NCBI RefSeq assembly: GCF_014642075.1
Contig: NZ_BMIK01000003.1
Coordinates: 62,001 to 126,000 of the forward strand
Direction: 5' to 3'
Length of the DNA stretch: 64,000 bases
Source of the DNA: Parapedobacter defluvii
GTDB lineage: Bacteria; Bacteroidota; Bacteroidia; Sphingobacteriales; Sphingobacteriaceae
Shown here one piece after another: positions 54,396-63,598 of this stretch. Made by a program: the position numbers and the translations under genes. Below the pieces are notes generated by a model. It was not told where the DNA came from. It saw only the letters and a list, made by a program, of their open reading frames with translations, and searched no databases. How positions within the stretch are numbered: the first letter of the stretch is position 1; each line of letters opens with the position of its first letter.

Positions 54396-54845
54396 TCAAA
54401 ACAGGGAATCTTCTTCACCGTCATTCTCCTTGAAATCCACCTCGGGTTCGGAATTTGCATCGTCTACTTTCTTGGCGGCTGGATCATCGGTTGCGTTAAC
54501 TGGATTTTCGAAATCGCTTTTGCGCCCCAGCAACGTAAAATTATCGGCCACCACTTCGGTGGTGTAACGCCTCACGCCTCCCTTATCTTCGTAAGTGCGC
54601 GTCCTTAACTTACCTTCTACATATACCAATTTACCTTTAAATAGGTACTTTGCAGCCACCTCCGCCAGTCCACGCCACATAACAATATTATGCCATTCGG
54701 TCTGCTCTACCCTCCGCCCGTCTTTATTGTACATCTCTGAGGTAGCTAGCGGAAAACTTGCTACCGTGACGTTACCTTCTAAATGACGGATTTCCGGATC
54801 CTTTCCCAAATGCCCTACTAAAATAACTTTATTGATGCCTGACAT
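54396..54845 (-). CDS. ssb: Single-stranded DNA-binding protein
   Basis: 149 residues. OB-fold opening MSGINKVILVGHLGKDPEIR, with FPLATSEMYNKDGRRVEQTEWHNIV-type block (part: EQTEWHNIVMW) and KLVYVEGKLRTRTYEDK. The acidic tail ends EEDSLF; a C-terminal phenylalanine after acidic residues is the partner-binding tip of SSB. It lies between mutY and pheS. Confidence 0.95.
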   Translation of the reverse strand: MSGINKVILVGHLGKDPEIRHLEGNVTVASFPLATSEMYNKDGRRVEQTEWHNIVMWRGLAEVAAKYLFKGKLVYVEGKLRTRTYEDKGGVRRYTTEVVADNFTLLGRKSDFENPVNATDDPAAKKVDDANSEPEVDFKENDGEEDSLF

Positions 54846-54867
54846 AATTTAGGTATATTTTGGTAAT

Positions 54868-55920
54868 CTATTCAACCATATAATCCTTTAAAAAAGAAAA
54901 AATAAGTTTTGGTTTAGCTAATGTACCTAAATCTTTTATAAAAACATAATTCCATTTCATTTTTTTGTCCTTAAATGGTTCAGGCAAATCGACAACGATA
55001 AATTGGGCAAACAGGTTTTGGTGGCTTAATATGTGCTTCACCGGGCCTGCTACCAATTGCAACCGGGCATTCCCGCCGAACGCGTCGACCACTTCCGGCA
55101 TCGCAGCCAGTTCCGACACATCTACTTGATGGGAAGTTTCAATCAATGGCAGTTCATACAGGTTTTCCCAAATATCCCCTTTTTCCCGTTTGTTTATTAA
55201 TATCCGGTCGCCATCCCTTACAATAAAATAGTTGAAGTAACGGTTGCGGCTTGCTTTTCCCTTTATCTTGACCGGAAGTTGGTTCACCCGTTTCTCTGCC
55301 AGTGCCCGGCAGTCGAGCCGGAGCACACACTCCTCACAGTTCGGGCCGCTGGGCTTACATTGGATGGCGCCAAACTCCATGACCGCTTGGTTGTAAAGAC
55401 CCGGATGGGTTTGGTCAAGCAGCTCGTCCGCTAACGCTGAAAAGAGCTTCTTCCCGCTGGTTGAATTAATCGGCTCATCAATCCCGAAATAACGGGCCAA
55501 TACGCGGAATACATTACCATCTAAAACTGCCCGGGCTTCGTTGGCCGAAAACGAGGCGATCGCGGCGGCCGTATATGCGCCTATTCCTTTTAATTTAACA
55601 AGGTCATCGTATCGATTCGGAAACGCACCTCCATACGCTGCCACTACCGCTTTAGCAGCATGATGCATGTTGCGCGCCCGGGAATAATACCCTAACCCTT
55701 GCCAGTGCAGGAGTATTTCTTCTTCCGGTGCAGCGGCAAACGCCTCAACGTTTGGATAACGTGATAAAAACCGATGGAAATAGGGTAACCCCTGCGCTAC
55801 GCGGGTTTGCTGCAAGATTACCTCTGAAAGCCAAATCACATAAGGGTCTGTGGTATGGCGCCACGGAAGGTCGCGCTTGTGCTTGTTATACCAGGCTATG
55901 ATTTCTGTGGAAAATGCCAT
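54868..55920 (-). CDS. mutY: A/G-specific adenine DNA glycosylase
   Basis: 350 residues. Removes adenine paired with 8-oxoguanine. Catalytic Glu33 (WLSEVILQQT) and Asp134 (VLDGNVFRVL), the HhH hairpin LKGIGAYTAAA (about 110-120), and the [4Fe-4S] loop C188-x6-C195-x2-C198-x5-C204 are all present. The C-terminal ~120 residues form the NUDIX-like 8-oxoG recognition domain. It sits 13 bases after gluQ and 22 before ssb. Confidence 0.97.
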   Translation of the reverse strand: MAFSTEIIAWYNKHKRDLPWRHTTDPYVIWLSEVILQQTRVAQGLPYFHRFLSRYPNVEAFAAAPEEEILLHWQGLGYYSRARNMHHAAKAVVAAYGGAFPNRYDDLVKLKGIGAYTAAAIASFSANEARAVLDGNVFRVLARYFGIDEPINSTSGKKLFSALADELLDQTHPGLYNQAVMEFGAIQCKPSGPNCEECVLRLDCRALAEKRVNQLPVKIKGKASRNRYFNYFIVRDGDRILINKREKGDIWENLYELPLIETSHQVDVSELAAMPEVVDAFGGNARLQLVAGPVKHILSHQNLFAQFIVVDLPEPFKDKKMKWNYVFIKDLGTLAKPKLIFSFLKDYMVE

Positions 55921-55933
55921 GGGGGCAAAGGTC

Positions 55934-56785
55934 TTAATTTTTTATCAAGCCAACAGGGATACTTGCTTCCATTTCTTCCCAACTGGATACCTGTCGCTCC
56001 AATCCTGCTAACTGTGTTATTTTGCGATAAATGTCTTCCGCAGTTTTACCTTGCTTACGGAGGTATTGTACCGAAGTAGCTCCCGAAGACTTGGATAGTT
56101 TTCCCTGGGCGAAATCTTTCAAGAGATTGTGGTGATAGAAAGTTGTGGATACAAATGAATCGTAACCGAGCAAACCGGCCAAATAAATCTGTGCTTGTGT
56201 AGACTCCCGTAGATCTTCTCCCCTCACGATCAAATCGACAGCAAAATGAACATCATCCACCACAGAGGCCAACTGATAAGCCGGAAAGCCATCGCGTTTA
56301 CGTACCACAAAATACTGCATATGGGGTGGAAGCGCTGCCCCGGAGGTATCGATGCGCCAACTGCAGGTGGGATCATCCAAAGATAGTCCCCTATTGCGGC
56401 AGGTACCCGTGTAAACACCGTCTGGATGCCGAGCAAACAGCGTAGCACGGGAACATCCGCAGGCAAACACACGTCCTTGCTGCCGCAATTGCTGTAAAGC
56501 CTCTTCGTATAGGGGCAATCGATATGTTTGTGAATAAGTCTGTTTATACTCCCTGTAATTTCGCGGCCCTTCGTGCCAGGGAATTTTCAGGAATTCCAAG
56601 GTATGGAAGATGTCTTCGACATATTCCCGCTTCACCCGCGTATAATCCAAATCGTCGATCCGCAATAAAATTTGTGCTCCTGATCGCTTTGCCAAGGCAG
56701 CGGTCAATGCAAATGAAAATACATTACCCAAATGCAAGTACCCGCTGGGAGTAGGCGCAATACGTGTACGTATGAATGGATGCAT
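55934..56785 (-). CDS. gluQ: Glutamyl-Q tRNA(Asp) synthetase-like protein
   Basis: 283 residues from the ATG at 56785; the frame is open to 56905, but similarity begins at RIAPTPSGYLHLGN (HIGH-type HLGN at 18-21). Lacks the anticodon-binding half of GltX. Zinc-site residues appear in VFACGCSR and YTGTCRNRG, and KLSKSSG is the KMSKS motif. The E. coli enzyme attaches glutamate to queuosine in tRNA-Asp. The -7 box at 56791-56798 directly precedes 56785 and supports this start. Confidence 0.88.
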   Translation of the reverse strand: MHPFIRTRIAPTPSGYLHLGNVFSFALTAALAKRSGAQILLRIDDLDYTRVKREYVEDIFHTLEFLKIPWHEGPRNYREYKQTYSQTYRLPLYEEALQQLRQQGRVFACGCSRATLFARHPDGVYTGTCRNRGLSLDDPTCSWRIDTSGAALPPHMQYFVVRKRDGFPAYQLASVVDDVHFAVDLIVRGEDLRESTQAQIYLAGLLGYDSFVSTTFYHHNLLKDFAQGKLSKSSGATSVQYLRKQGKTAEDIYRKITQLAGLERQVSSWEEMEASIPVGLIKN

Positions 56786-56790
56786 AACCC

Positions 56791-56798
56791 CAAAGTTA
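56791..56798 (-). promoter_or_regulatory. -7 box (TAACTTTG) directly before gluQ
   Basis: The last G is 6 bases from the ATG at 56785. It heads the gluQ-mutY-ssb run. Confidence 0.45.
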
Positions 56799-56972
56799 GA
56801 CAAACTGTACGCTTTTGGAACACCTGCTGTTCGATTCCGTACACTCCTGCATTCCAGACAAAAACCTATCTTGCTGATTTTGCAACGTTTACAATTTAGG
56901 CACACTCTTTATATTTTTTTGGCACGAATGCAACTTATTTAGAAAGCAAGCGTCTATAAAAATATAATGTGT

Positions 56973-57047
56973 GTTTGTGAATCACTGGTTAGCTGGTGTC
57001 GCTCCCCGCGACCATCCAGCTTCCAGCTGGTTCATTTGATCACAAAC
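56973..57047. repeat. 75-base imperfect inverted repeat / structured element
   Basis: Nested arms: GTTTGTGA (56973-56980) with TCACAAAC (57040-57047), AGCTGG (56991-56996) with CCAGCT (57016-57021), and GTCGC (56998-57002) with GCGAC (57008-57012) around a TCCCC loop. It lies after the esterase stop and is followed on the minus strand by A/T-rich sequence, so it may end that transcript. The remainder of the 279-base gap (56786-57064) shows only the gluQ -7 box. Confidence 0.6.
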
Positions 57048-57064
57048 GGGATTCAGCGGACTAA

Positions 57065-57973
57065 TCAGATACCAGCCAGCCATACAAGAAAATGGTCAAA
57101 CCATTTATCCGGAGTTGTTTTATTGTGAAGACCAAACCCATGTCCTCCTTTGGGGTATCGGATCAGTTTGGAGGTCGTTCCCTGGTTCTCCAATGCTGCT
57201 ACATAAGCTTCGCTATTGGCAATTGGCACTGCGGTATCATCCTCTGCATGCACTAAAAAGGCTGGAGGCGTATCTTTGGTGACCTGCAGCTCGTTAGAAA
57301 ACAAGGTAACGTCTGCTGATTTAGGGTTGCTTCCAAGAAGATTACTTTTTGATCCGCCATGGGTCAATCCTTCCTGCATGCTGATCACGGGATATAATAA
57401 CAACGAGAAATCGGGACGCAAGGAAGTTCCTTTCGGGTTATCGATTACTGCCTTTTGGAAGTGTGTGGAAAGTGTAGCCGCCAAATGCCCACCCGCAGAA
57501 GAGCCGGCAATTCCTATTTTGTCTTTCGCAATACCCCATTCGTCTGCATGTTCCCGCACCAACTGAATGGCACGTTGCGCATCCTGTAACGGACCGATAC
57601 GTTTATCGACCATAATTTCGTCGGTCGGCAACCGGTATTTCAAGACGAAAGCAGCAATCCCATGTTCGGCGAGCAACTTTGCTATATCGTGCCCCTCATG
57701 GGAGATTGCCAATATGGCATACCCCCCACCGGGGCAGATAACGATGGCCTTGCCCGTATTAGGTGTACCCGCTTTCGGAAAATATGCCGTAAGTGTCGGT
57801 ACGGTTACGCCGGAAACGCGGGTTATACCGTTGTCATCTGTCTCCGATGTTTCTTCCATGGAAGAAGGTTTGCTGTTCGGTACCGTATCGTCATATAAAT
57901 TAATGACCGTTTGCCCATATGCCATATTGCAGATTAATAATCCAAGCACAGAGATTAGCTGTAAACTTCGCAT
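57065..57973 (-). CDS. Secreted alpha/beta hydrolase (esterase/acetyl-xylan-esterase-like)
   Basis: 302 residues from the ATG at 57973, which gives a proper signal peptide (cleaved after AYG, residue 20); the frame is open to 58102 but those codons overlap the neighbouring frameshifted gene's end. Oxyanion region VICPGGGYAILA (about 78-89), nucleophile Ser159 in GIAGSSAGGH, acid in HAEDDTAVP and histidine in KGGHGFGLH. The family includes carbohydrate esterases. Substrate unknown. Confidence 0.85.
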   Translation of the reverse strand: MRSLQLISVLGLLICNMAYGQTVINLYDDTVPNSKPSSMEETSETDDNGITRVSGVTVPTLTAYFPKAGTPNTGKAIVICPGGGYAILAISHEGHDIAKLLAEHGIAAFVLKYRLPTDEIMVDKRIGPLQDAQRAIQLVREHADEWGIAKDKIGIAGSSAGGHLAATLSTHFQKAVIDNPKGTSLRPDFSLLLYPVISMQEGLTHGGSKSNLLGSNPKSADVTLFSNELQVTKDTPPAFLVHAEDDTAVPIANSEAYVAALENQGTTSKLIRYPKGGHGFGLHNKTTPDKWFDHFLVWLAGI

Positions 57974-57989
57974 TGATATGTTGTGTTTG

Positions 57990-59202
57990 TTAATGGTTAG
58001 AAACCACCAATAAATCCAAATCTTTCGGTGTAAGATTGAACTTATGGGCAATATCTTTATTTGTGAGGTGTCCTTGGTAGAGATAAATAGCATTCCGCAC
58101 ACCCGGTTTCGCCCAGATCAGGTCCATAATCCCCCCCCATCTCACCGAGATCCAACAGAATCGGGGTAAAAATATTAGTGAGGGCATATGTAGCCGTCCG
58201 CGCTACCCGGGAGGCAATATTGGGCACACAATAGTGAATAACATCGTACTTCCGGAACACGGGTTTCTCGTGATTGGTGATTTCAGATGTTTCAAAACAC
58301 CCTCCCTGATCGATACTGACATCAATTAATACCGAATTAGGCTTCATTTTTGAAACCGTATCTTCACCGATAATGCACGGGCTCCGACCATTGGTGGCAC
58401 GGATGGCTCCAATGACCACATCACAGCCAATGACCGCTTTTCGAAGTACAATCGGCTGGATAACAGAAGTAAACACCCGGCTCCCCACATTGTTCTGCAA
58501 ACGGCGCAGGCGGTATACCGAGCTGTCAAACACCTTGACCTGTGCCCCTAATGCGATCGCCGTGCGTGCCGCAAACTCGCCTACCGTGCCCGCTCCCAGG
58601 ATCACCATCTCCGTTGGTGGCACCCCTGTGATTCCCCCGAGCATTAACCCCTTGCCATCAAATACGTTACTCAGGTATTCTGCGGCAATTAACACGGAGG
58701 TTGCACCCACAATCTCGCTCATCGCCCGAACCACAGTGAGCGTATTGCCCTCATCTCTCAAGTATTCATAGGATAGTGCGGTGACTTTCTTTTTCATGAG
58801 TGCCTGCAGATGGTCAAGGCTCATCAATGAAGGTTGCTGGGATGACAGCAACACCTGCCCGCTCCGCATCATGTCAATTTCCGCCAAAGTGGGCGGGGCA
58901 ATTTTGATAATAATATCGGCTTTATAAACCTCTTCTTTGTTTTGGACGATCAACGCACCTTGTTCGCTGTAATGGTGATCGAGAAAATTAGCTGCCTCTC
59001 CGGCGCCGCTCTCCAACACCACCTCGTGACCATTTTCAATCAGTAATGCAACGGACAAGGGAGTCAAAGGCACACGATTTTCCTGAAAACTGATTTCTTT
59101 GGGTATCCCAATATAGAGACTATTTTTCTTTTTATCCCTCTCAAGCATTGCTTCCTGAGGCTGTAACAATGCCTGACGCGCCAATTTCGACAGCTCACTC
59201 AT
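57990..59202 (-). CDS. ald: Alanine dehydrogenase-like protein, frameshifted in a run of eight G
   Basis: NAD-dependent alanine dehydrogenase/PntA-like enzyme. The N-terminal catalytic part (IGIPKEISFQENRVPLTP, KIAPPTLAEI) and Rossmann part (VILGAGTVGEFAARTAIALG) are intact. At the minus-strand run of eight G (58131-58138) the frame shifts: as written it continues for 26 more codons to a stop at 58057 (381 residues), while removing one G restores GGIMDLIWAKPGVRNAIYLY and the expected end ...LTPKDLDLLVVSNH with a stop at 57990. The feature is drawn over the restored length. Either a sequencing error, a recent mutation or a slippage site; see findings. Confidence 0.8.
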
Positions 59203-59347
59203 GATGCGCTCACTTTATCGTAAAAATTTTGGGTTCAACATGCGAAAATAATCAAAGTTTTAATAAAATGGGGCCAATTTGTACACGATAGGATTAAATC
59301 ATCTCCCCAACTGGCTTACCAATAGCGACTTAAAAATTTTATATAAC

Positions 59348-59377
59348 TTGTTTGAAATAATAAAATAAGTATATTTG
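59348..59377 (+). promoter_or_regulatory. Promoter (TTG-N19-TATATTTG) of the nucleotide-sugar dehydratase gene
   Basis: TTG (59348-59350), 19 bases, then TATATTTG (59370-59377): the full Bacteroidota vegetative consensus. Leader of about 50 bases. Confidence 0.7.
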
Positions 59378-59432
59378 ACCCGCAAACACGGTACAGCAAT
59401 GACTAATTGCTTGACTACCTTAAACACTTTGG

Positions 59433-61361
59433 ATGTTCGATAAATTTAACATCGTTCCCCGTTGGATTATTTTTACGCTCGACTTGTGCTGCAGTGCCTT
59501 TGCCCTATTTTTTGCAACACTCCTGCTAAACAGCTTCACTTACGATACCATTCATTCTGCTGACTTCAACCGTGAACTGCTGGTGGTGTTATTTGTCAGC
59601 GCCGTCGTATTTTATCGATTGAAAATGTATGCAGGTATCGTACGCTATACCAGTGCGCTTGACTCCGTACGGATTTTGTCTTCGGTAGCTCTTTGTGTCA
59701 TCATTCTATTCCTGCTTAACACCGTTCTCGTCGCACTTAACCGCCCTCCTTTGCTATCTAACAGTTTGCTGATTGCCTACGGACTGATGAACTTCCTACT
59801 ATTGATTACGTATCGTTCGACGGTTAAGCTGTTCTTTCTGTACATAAAGAACATGAAAGTAAACCGTAGACAAATCGTGATTTATGGTGCGGGAGACGTA
59901 GGAATTGCTGCCAAACGCACACTGGATCACGACCATACTTCCAACAAGGTAGTGGTTGGATTTATTGATGATAACTTTCAGAAAGTGGGGAAAATCATCG
60001 ACGGTGTACGTATTTATCATACGGATTATTTTGAGCAGCTTGCGAAACAGGATAAGGTAGACGAAGTCATCATTTCTTCCCATAACATCCCGATCGAAAA
60101 GAAGGCCAGTATCGTTGATTTTTGCCTGGAACGGAATATTAAGGTGCTGACGATGCCCCCTGTGCATCGCCTCATCAACGGGGAAGTAACCCCTAATCAA
60201 ATTCAAAAAATGCGGATTGAGGACTTACTTGAACGTGAGCCCATCAAGATCAACAACCAATCCATCCGCCAACAATTGTCGGGTAAGCGGATACTGGTAA
60301 CCGGTGCTGCAGGTTCCATTGGAAGTGAAATTGCCCGGCAATTGGGAAAATATGCCCCACAAATGATCATTTTGAATGATCAGGCCGAAACGCCGCTACA
60401 TGAGCTGCAGCTGGAACTGGAAGACCTGCAGAAAAACCAGGTGTACCATGCCTTCATCGGGGATATCCGCGATCAAGACCGTATGGAAGCTCTTTTTAAG
60501 ACTTTCAAACCACATTACGTATATCACGCAGCTGCTTACAAACATGTACCGATGATGGAAAATCATCCGGTTGAAGCCGTCCGCACGAATATCATGGGCA
60601 CCCGACTGCTTGCACGCCTGGCCGTAGCATATGGTGTAGAAAAGTTTGTGATGATCTCTACGGATAAGGCCGTGAATCCCACGAATGTTATGGGAGCTTC
60701 CAAACGGATTGCCGAAATCTATGTGCAAACGTATTTCCAGCATTTATCACAAAGGGAAGTGCTGCTTGGAAATGGGAATGACGCATATACGCGCTTTATC
60801 ACTACCCGGTTTGGCAATGTACTGGGCTCCAATGGCTCGGTAATTCCCCGATTTAAGGCCCAGATTGAAAAAGGGGGGCCGGTGACCGTAACGCACCCCG
60901 AAATCACCCGGTTCTTTATGACCATTCCCGAGGCATGCCAACTGGTGTTAGAGGCTGGATCAATGGGGAACGGTGGAGAAATCTATGTGTTTGATATGGG
61001 GAAATCGGTGAAAATCGTCGAACTGGCCAACAAAATGATTAAATTATCGGGCCTTGTACCCAATAAGGACATCAACATCCAATACTCGGGATTACGACCC
61101 GGTGAAAAATTGTATGAAGAGTTGCTTAATGACCTGGAGAATACCCTGCCTACACATCATCACAAAATCATGATCGCCAAAGTACGGGAATACGATTTTG
61201 ATGGGGTAGAAGCACGGATCGATCAGCTTATCAATCTTACCAAAAACCAAAACGAACGGGAGATTGTCTTGAAAATGAAAGAACTGGTTCCCGAATTCAA
61301 GAGTAACAATTCTATTTTCGAGGAGTTAGACAAAAAAACCAAAAACGGTATCAACCTGTGA
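59433..61361 (+). CDS. Membrane nucleotide-sugar 4,6-dehydratase/epimerase (WbpM/PglF/CapD type)
   Basis: 642 residues. Four N-terminal helices (about residues 10-125), a first Rossmann-like domain (RRQIVIYGAGDVGIAAKRTL), then the catalytic SDR domain with GAAGSIGSEIARQL (about 290-303) and ISTDKAVNPTNVMGASKR, in which the SxDK motif replaces YxxxK as in this group. Homologues act on UDP-GlcNAc C6 in surface polysaccharide or protein glycosylation. No glycosyltransferases lie nearby, so it stands alone. Own promoter at 59348-59377. Confidence 0.92.
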   Translation: MFDKFNIVPRWIIFTLDLCCSAFALFFATLLLNSFTYDTIHSADFNRELLVVLFVSAVVFYRLKMYAGIVRYTSALDSVRILSSVALCVIILFLLNTVLVALNRPPLLSNSLLIAYGLMNFLLLITYRSTVKLFFLYIKNMKVNRRQIVIYGAGDVGIAAKRTLDHDHTSNKVVVGFIDDNFQKVGKIIDGVRIYHTDYFEQLAKQDKVDEVIISSHNIPIEKKASIVDFCLERNIKVLTMPPVHRLINGEVTPNQIQKMRIEDLLEREPIKINNQSIRQQLSGKRILVTGAAGSIGSEIARQLGKYAPQMIILNDQAETPLHELQLELEDLQKNQVYHAFIGDIRDQDRMEALFKTFKPHYVYHAAAYKHVPMMENHPVEAVRTNIMGTRLLARLAVAYGVEKFVMISTDKAVNPTNVMGASKRIAEIYVQTYFQHLSQREVLLGNGNDAYTRFITTRFGNVLGSNGSVIPRFKAQIEKGGPVTVTHPEITRFFMTIPEACQLVLEAGSMGNGGEIYVFDMGKSVKIVELANKMIKLSGLVPNKDINIQYSGLRPGEKLYEELLNDLENTLPTHHHKIMIAKVREYDFDGVEARIDQLINLTKNQNEREIVLKMKELVPEFKSNNSIFEELDKKTKNGINL

Positions 61362-61381
61362 GTGACTGTTGGAAAAAAGCC

Positions 61382-61411
61382 TTGGATATAATTTGTAAAA
61401 GTGTATTTTTG
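61382..61411 (+). promoter_or_regulatory. Promoter (TTG-N19-TATTTTTG) of the TPR protein-ribH operon
   Basis: TTG (61382-61384), 19 bases, TATTTTTG (61404-61411), 24 bases before the ATG at 61435. Confidence 0.7.
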
Positions 61412-61434
61412 CAGTCCGAATTTTAAAAACTGAG

Positions 61435-62112
61435 ATGTCAGACAATCAAAAACGTCATACCGCCGCTCCGGCTCACGCCAAAAAAAGTGGCAATTTCATT
61501 TTGGAAAACCAAAAGAGCCTGGTATTTATCGTCGGGGGGATCCTGGTGTTGGTGTTACTCTATATTGGTTACCAACGGTTTTATTTGGCTCCCCGTGCGG
61601 AAACCGCTGCCGACCAGCTTTTCAAAGCAGAAACTTATGCCTCGGTAGATTCCCTGCAACAACGGGCTATTGACGGCGACGGATCTTATCCGGGCTTTAA
61701 GGAAATTGCTGATGAATACGAGAACACAAAATCAGCTAACATTGCCAATGCATATTTAGGGGGCTTATACCTGCGCCAGGGCAAGTATCAGGAAGCAATA
61801 AATGCACTGGAGAAATACAGCAATACCGGCAGTGTAGTGCTTGATCCATTGGTAATCGGTCTGTTAGGTGATGCTTATTCCGAGCTCAAAGATTACAAGA
61901 AAGCAGCTTCTTACTACAAGAAAGCAGCGGAAAAAAATTCAAATACATTTACTTCTCCGTTGCTGTTAAAAAAACTGGGACTGGTTTACGAAGCGCAAAA
62001 TGACTTCAAACAAGCATTGGAAGCCTATAAGCGCATTCAGTCTGATTTCCCGGAAAGCCAGGAAGCCTCTTCCATTGAAAGTTATATCGCACGGGCTGAA
62101 GCACGGCTATAA
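61435..62112 (+). CDS. Membrane-anchored TPR protein, YfgM-like
   Basis: 225 residues. A basic cytoplasmic N-terminus, one helix (about 29-49, SLVFIVGGILVLVLLYIGY), then periplasmic tetratricopeptide repeats (AYLGGLYLRQGKYQEAINAL, GDAYSELKDYKKAASYYKKA, GLVYEAQNDFKQALEAYKRI). The layout is that of YfgM, an accessory of the SecYEG translocon; the assignment is by architecture. Its stop overlaps the ribH start (TAATG). Confidence 0.8.
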   Translation: MSDNQKRHTAAPAHAKKSGNFILENQKSLVFIVGGILVLVLLYIGYQRFYLAPRAETAADQLFKAETYASVDSLQQRAIDGDGSYPGFKEIADEYENTKSANIANAYLGGLYLRQGKYQEAINALEKYSNTGSVVLDPLVIGLLGDAYSELKDYKKAASYYKKAAEKNSNTFTSPLLLKKLGLVYEAQNDFKQALEAYKRIQSDFPESQEASSIESYIARAEARL

Positions 62113-62597
62113 TGGCAACCCACAACAAAAATTTATCCGATTTCTCCCATATGGAAGTTGCCTCGGCAAATTCCTACCGGTTCGGTATTGTGGTATCGCA
62201 ATGGAACGCTGAAGTCACAGGCAAGCTGTTAGATGGGGCATACGAAACACTCACAAAGTACGGCGCCAAGGAACATTCCATCCGGATTATTCAGGTACCG
62301 GGCAGTTACGAATTGACCAGCGGCGCAGACATCCTGCTTCGGGACAAGGCATTGGATGCTGTAATCTGCTTAGGTTGCGTGATCCAGGGAGAGACCAAAC
62401 ATTTTGATTACATTTGCAGTGCCGTAGCGCATGGAATCAGCCACGTGGCACTGAAACACAATAAACCGGTCATTTTTGGCGTTTTAACGACAGACAACCT
62501 CCAACAGGCATTGGATAGAGCCGGTGGGAAACATGGCAATAAGGGTGCGGAGGCAGCGGTTACAGCAATTCAAATGGCCGCATTAAGTGCGATCTGA
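62112..62597 (+). CDS. ribH: 6,7-dimethyl-8-ribityllumazine synthase
   Basis: 161 residues. Penultimate step of riboflavin synthesis. FGIVVSQWNAEVTGKLLDGA, VPGSYELTSGADIL and GCVIQGETKHFDYIC carry the substrate-binding residues and the catalytic histidine (KHFDY); the closing block is GVLTTDNLQQALDRAGGKHGNKG (split: GVLTTDNLQQALDRAG, KHGNKG). Coupled by one base to the TPR gene. No FMN riboswitch is seen upstream and no other rib gene is nearby. Confidence 0.97.
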   Translation: MATHNKNLSDFSHMEVASANSYRFGIVVSQWNAEVTGKLLDGAYETLTKYGAKEHSIRIIQVPGSYELTSGADILLRDKALDAVICLGCVIQGETKHFDYICSAVAHGISHVALKHNKPVIFGVLTTDNLQQALDRAGGKHGNKGAEAAVTAIQMAALSAI

Positions 62598-62634
62598 TGT
62601 TTCTGTAGCGTATTGTTGGATACATTTCGGTACG

Positions 62635-62757
62635 ATGAAAAAGAGTTTTATTGTTTGTATCATGGTAATTATAGTGGCTTCGCTATCGTTGCAGTCCTGT
62701 TCAAGAAAAACCTGTCCAGCCTATAATTCATATCCGAAAACAAAACGAGTCCGGTAG
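62635..62757 (+). CDS. 40-residue lipoprotein
   Basis: Frame from the ATG at 62635 to TAG at 62755-62757: a basic start, a hydrophobic stretch (FIVCIMVIIVASL), lipobox LQSC (Cys22), then SRKTCPAYNSYPKTKRVR. The mature peptide would be only 19 residues with one more cysteine. Very short lipoproteins ending in a basic 'CPAY' tail are, from general knowledge, common in Bacteroidota but have no known function. It lies 37 bases after ribH on the same strand. Confidence 0.6.
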   Translation: MKKSFIVCIMVIIVASLSLQSCSRKTCPAYNSYPKTKRVR

Positions 62758-62848
62758 TTGTTACCATTGTTTGGCTATTTAATCTTGCATTTGTGTTTTT
62801 ACGTTTTCAATATAGCTGAGCGGCTATTTGAAAAAAAGAGTTAAAGAG

Positions 62849-63598
62849 ATGATGCGCAATTTCACAAAAATCAAACTGAACCTGTCCTTTATGCTGCTAG
62901 CCAGCACGGCGATAGCTTTCGGTCAAGACCTTCAAACGGGAATTGCCGATAAGGTCTGGGAGGCAATCGGGGGAAAAGACAATTGGCAAAATGCCCGTTA
63001 TTTTATGTTCAGCTGCATTGGAGGAGGCACCTCTTCGTTTGTGCAGGGAGAGCGAAAGTATTTATGGGACAAACAGCAGGGCTATTGCCGTTTTGAAGGT
63101 ATCAGCACGGATGATGAATCGGTTATCGCGTTGTTTAACATTAAAACGAACGAGGGTACTGTATATATCAATGGCGAAGAACTGTCCAACCCGAAAACCT
63201 CAGCGGATGTCATTAAGGAAGTAGCTGCCGAATTTGAGCGAGATGCTTATTTGCTTTTTCTCCCCACGGCCTTAGAAGGCAACCAGGTTTCCTTCACCGT
63301 AACCGGTGAAAAACTGGTCGGCTCGCAACGCTTTACCGTTGTGAACCTTAAAAACCACAAGACCAGTTTTGAAGCCGCTGTTGAGGGGCAGTTATATCTA
63401 GATGCACAAACCGGGCGGGTTCTGCAATGGCAGTCGCACGATGATCAAAACCGCTTTGCTGTCGGCGGATTCAAGGATATTGGAGGAGGGTTGGTTTTAC
63501 CCACGCGTTTTACCGCGGATGACACCACTCACAACATTACCTATCCCATTGCCGCAGCTTTGGTGAACATTGAAGCCCAGAAATTCAATAAACCTTAA
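62849..63598 (+). CDS. Secreted protein of unknown function (LolA-like/beta-rich)
   Basis: 249 residues from the ATG at 62849 (62852 is also possible; a TTG at 62828 would add seven residues before the signal peptide). Signal peptide ends AFGQ. The mature part alternates strands (YFMFSCIGGGTSSFVQGERK, QQGYCRFEGISTDDESVIAL, TEGQLYLDAQTGRVLQWQSH-type) and resembles outer-membrane lipoprotein-sorting-type beta sheets without a firm family. It overlaps the convergent S4 gene by 4 bases. Confidence 0.65.
   Translation: MMRNFTKIKLNLSFMLLASTAIAFGQDLQTGIADKVWEAIGGKDNWQNARYFMFSCIGGGTSSFVQGERKYLWDKQQGYCRFEGISTDDESVIALFNIKTNEGTVYINGEELSNPKTSADVIKEVAAEFERDAYLLFLPTALEGNQVSFTVTGEKLVGSQRFTVVNLKNHKTSFEAAVEGQLYLDAQTGRVLQWQSHDDQNRFAVGGFKDIGGGLVLPTRFTADDTTHNITYPIAAALVNIEAQKFNKP

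Noticed and set aside
57990-58187. Separate small gene of 65 codons
   Set aside because: Its sequence is the expected C-terminus of the alanine-dehydrogenase-like protein displaced by the G-run frameshift, so it is part of that gene.
62030-62112. Riboflavin (FMN) riboswitch before ribH
   Set aside because: ribH starts inside the stop codon of the preceding TPR gene, and no FMN aptamer sequence elements are visible there.
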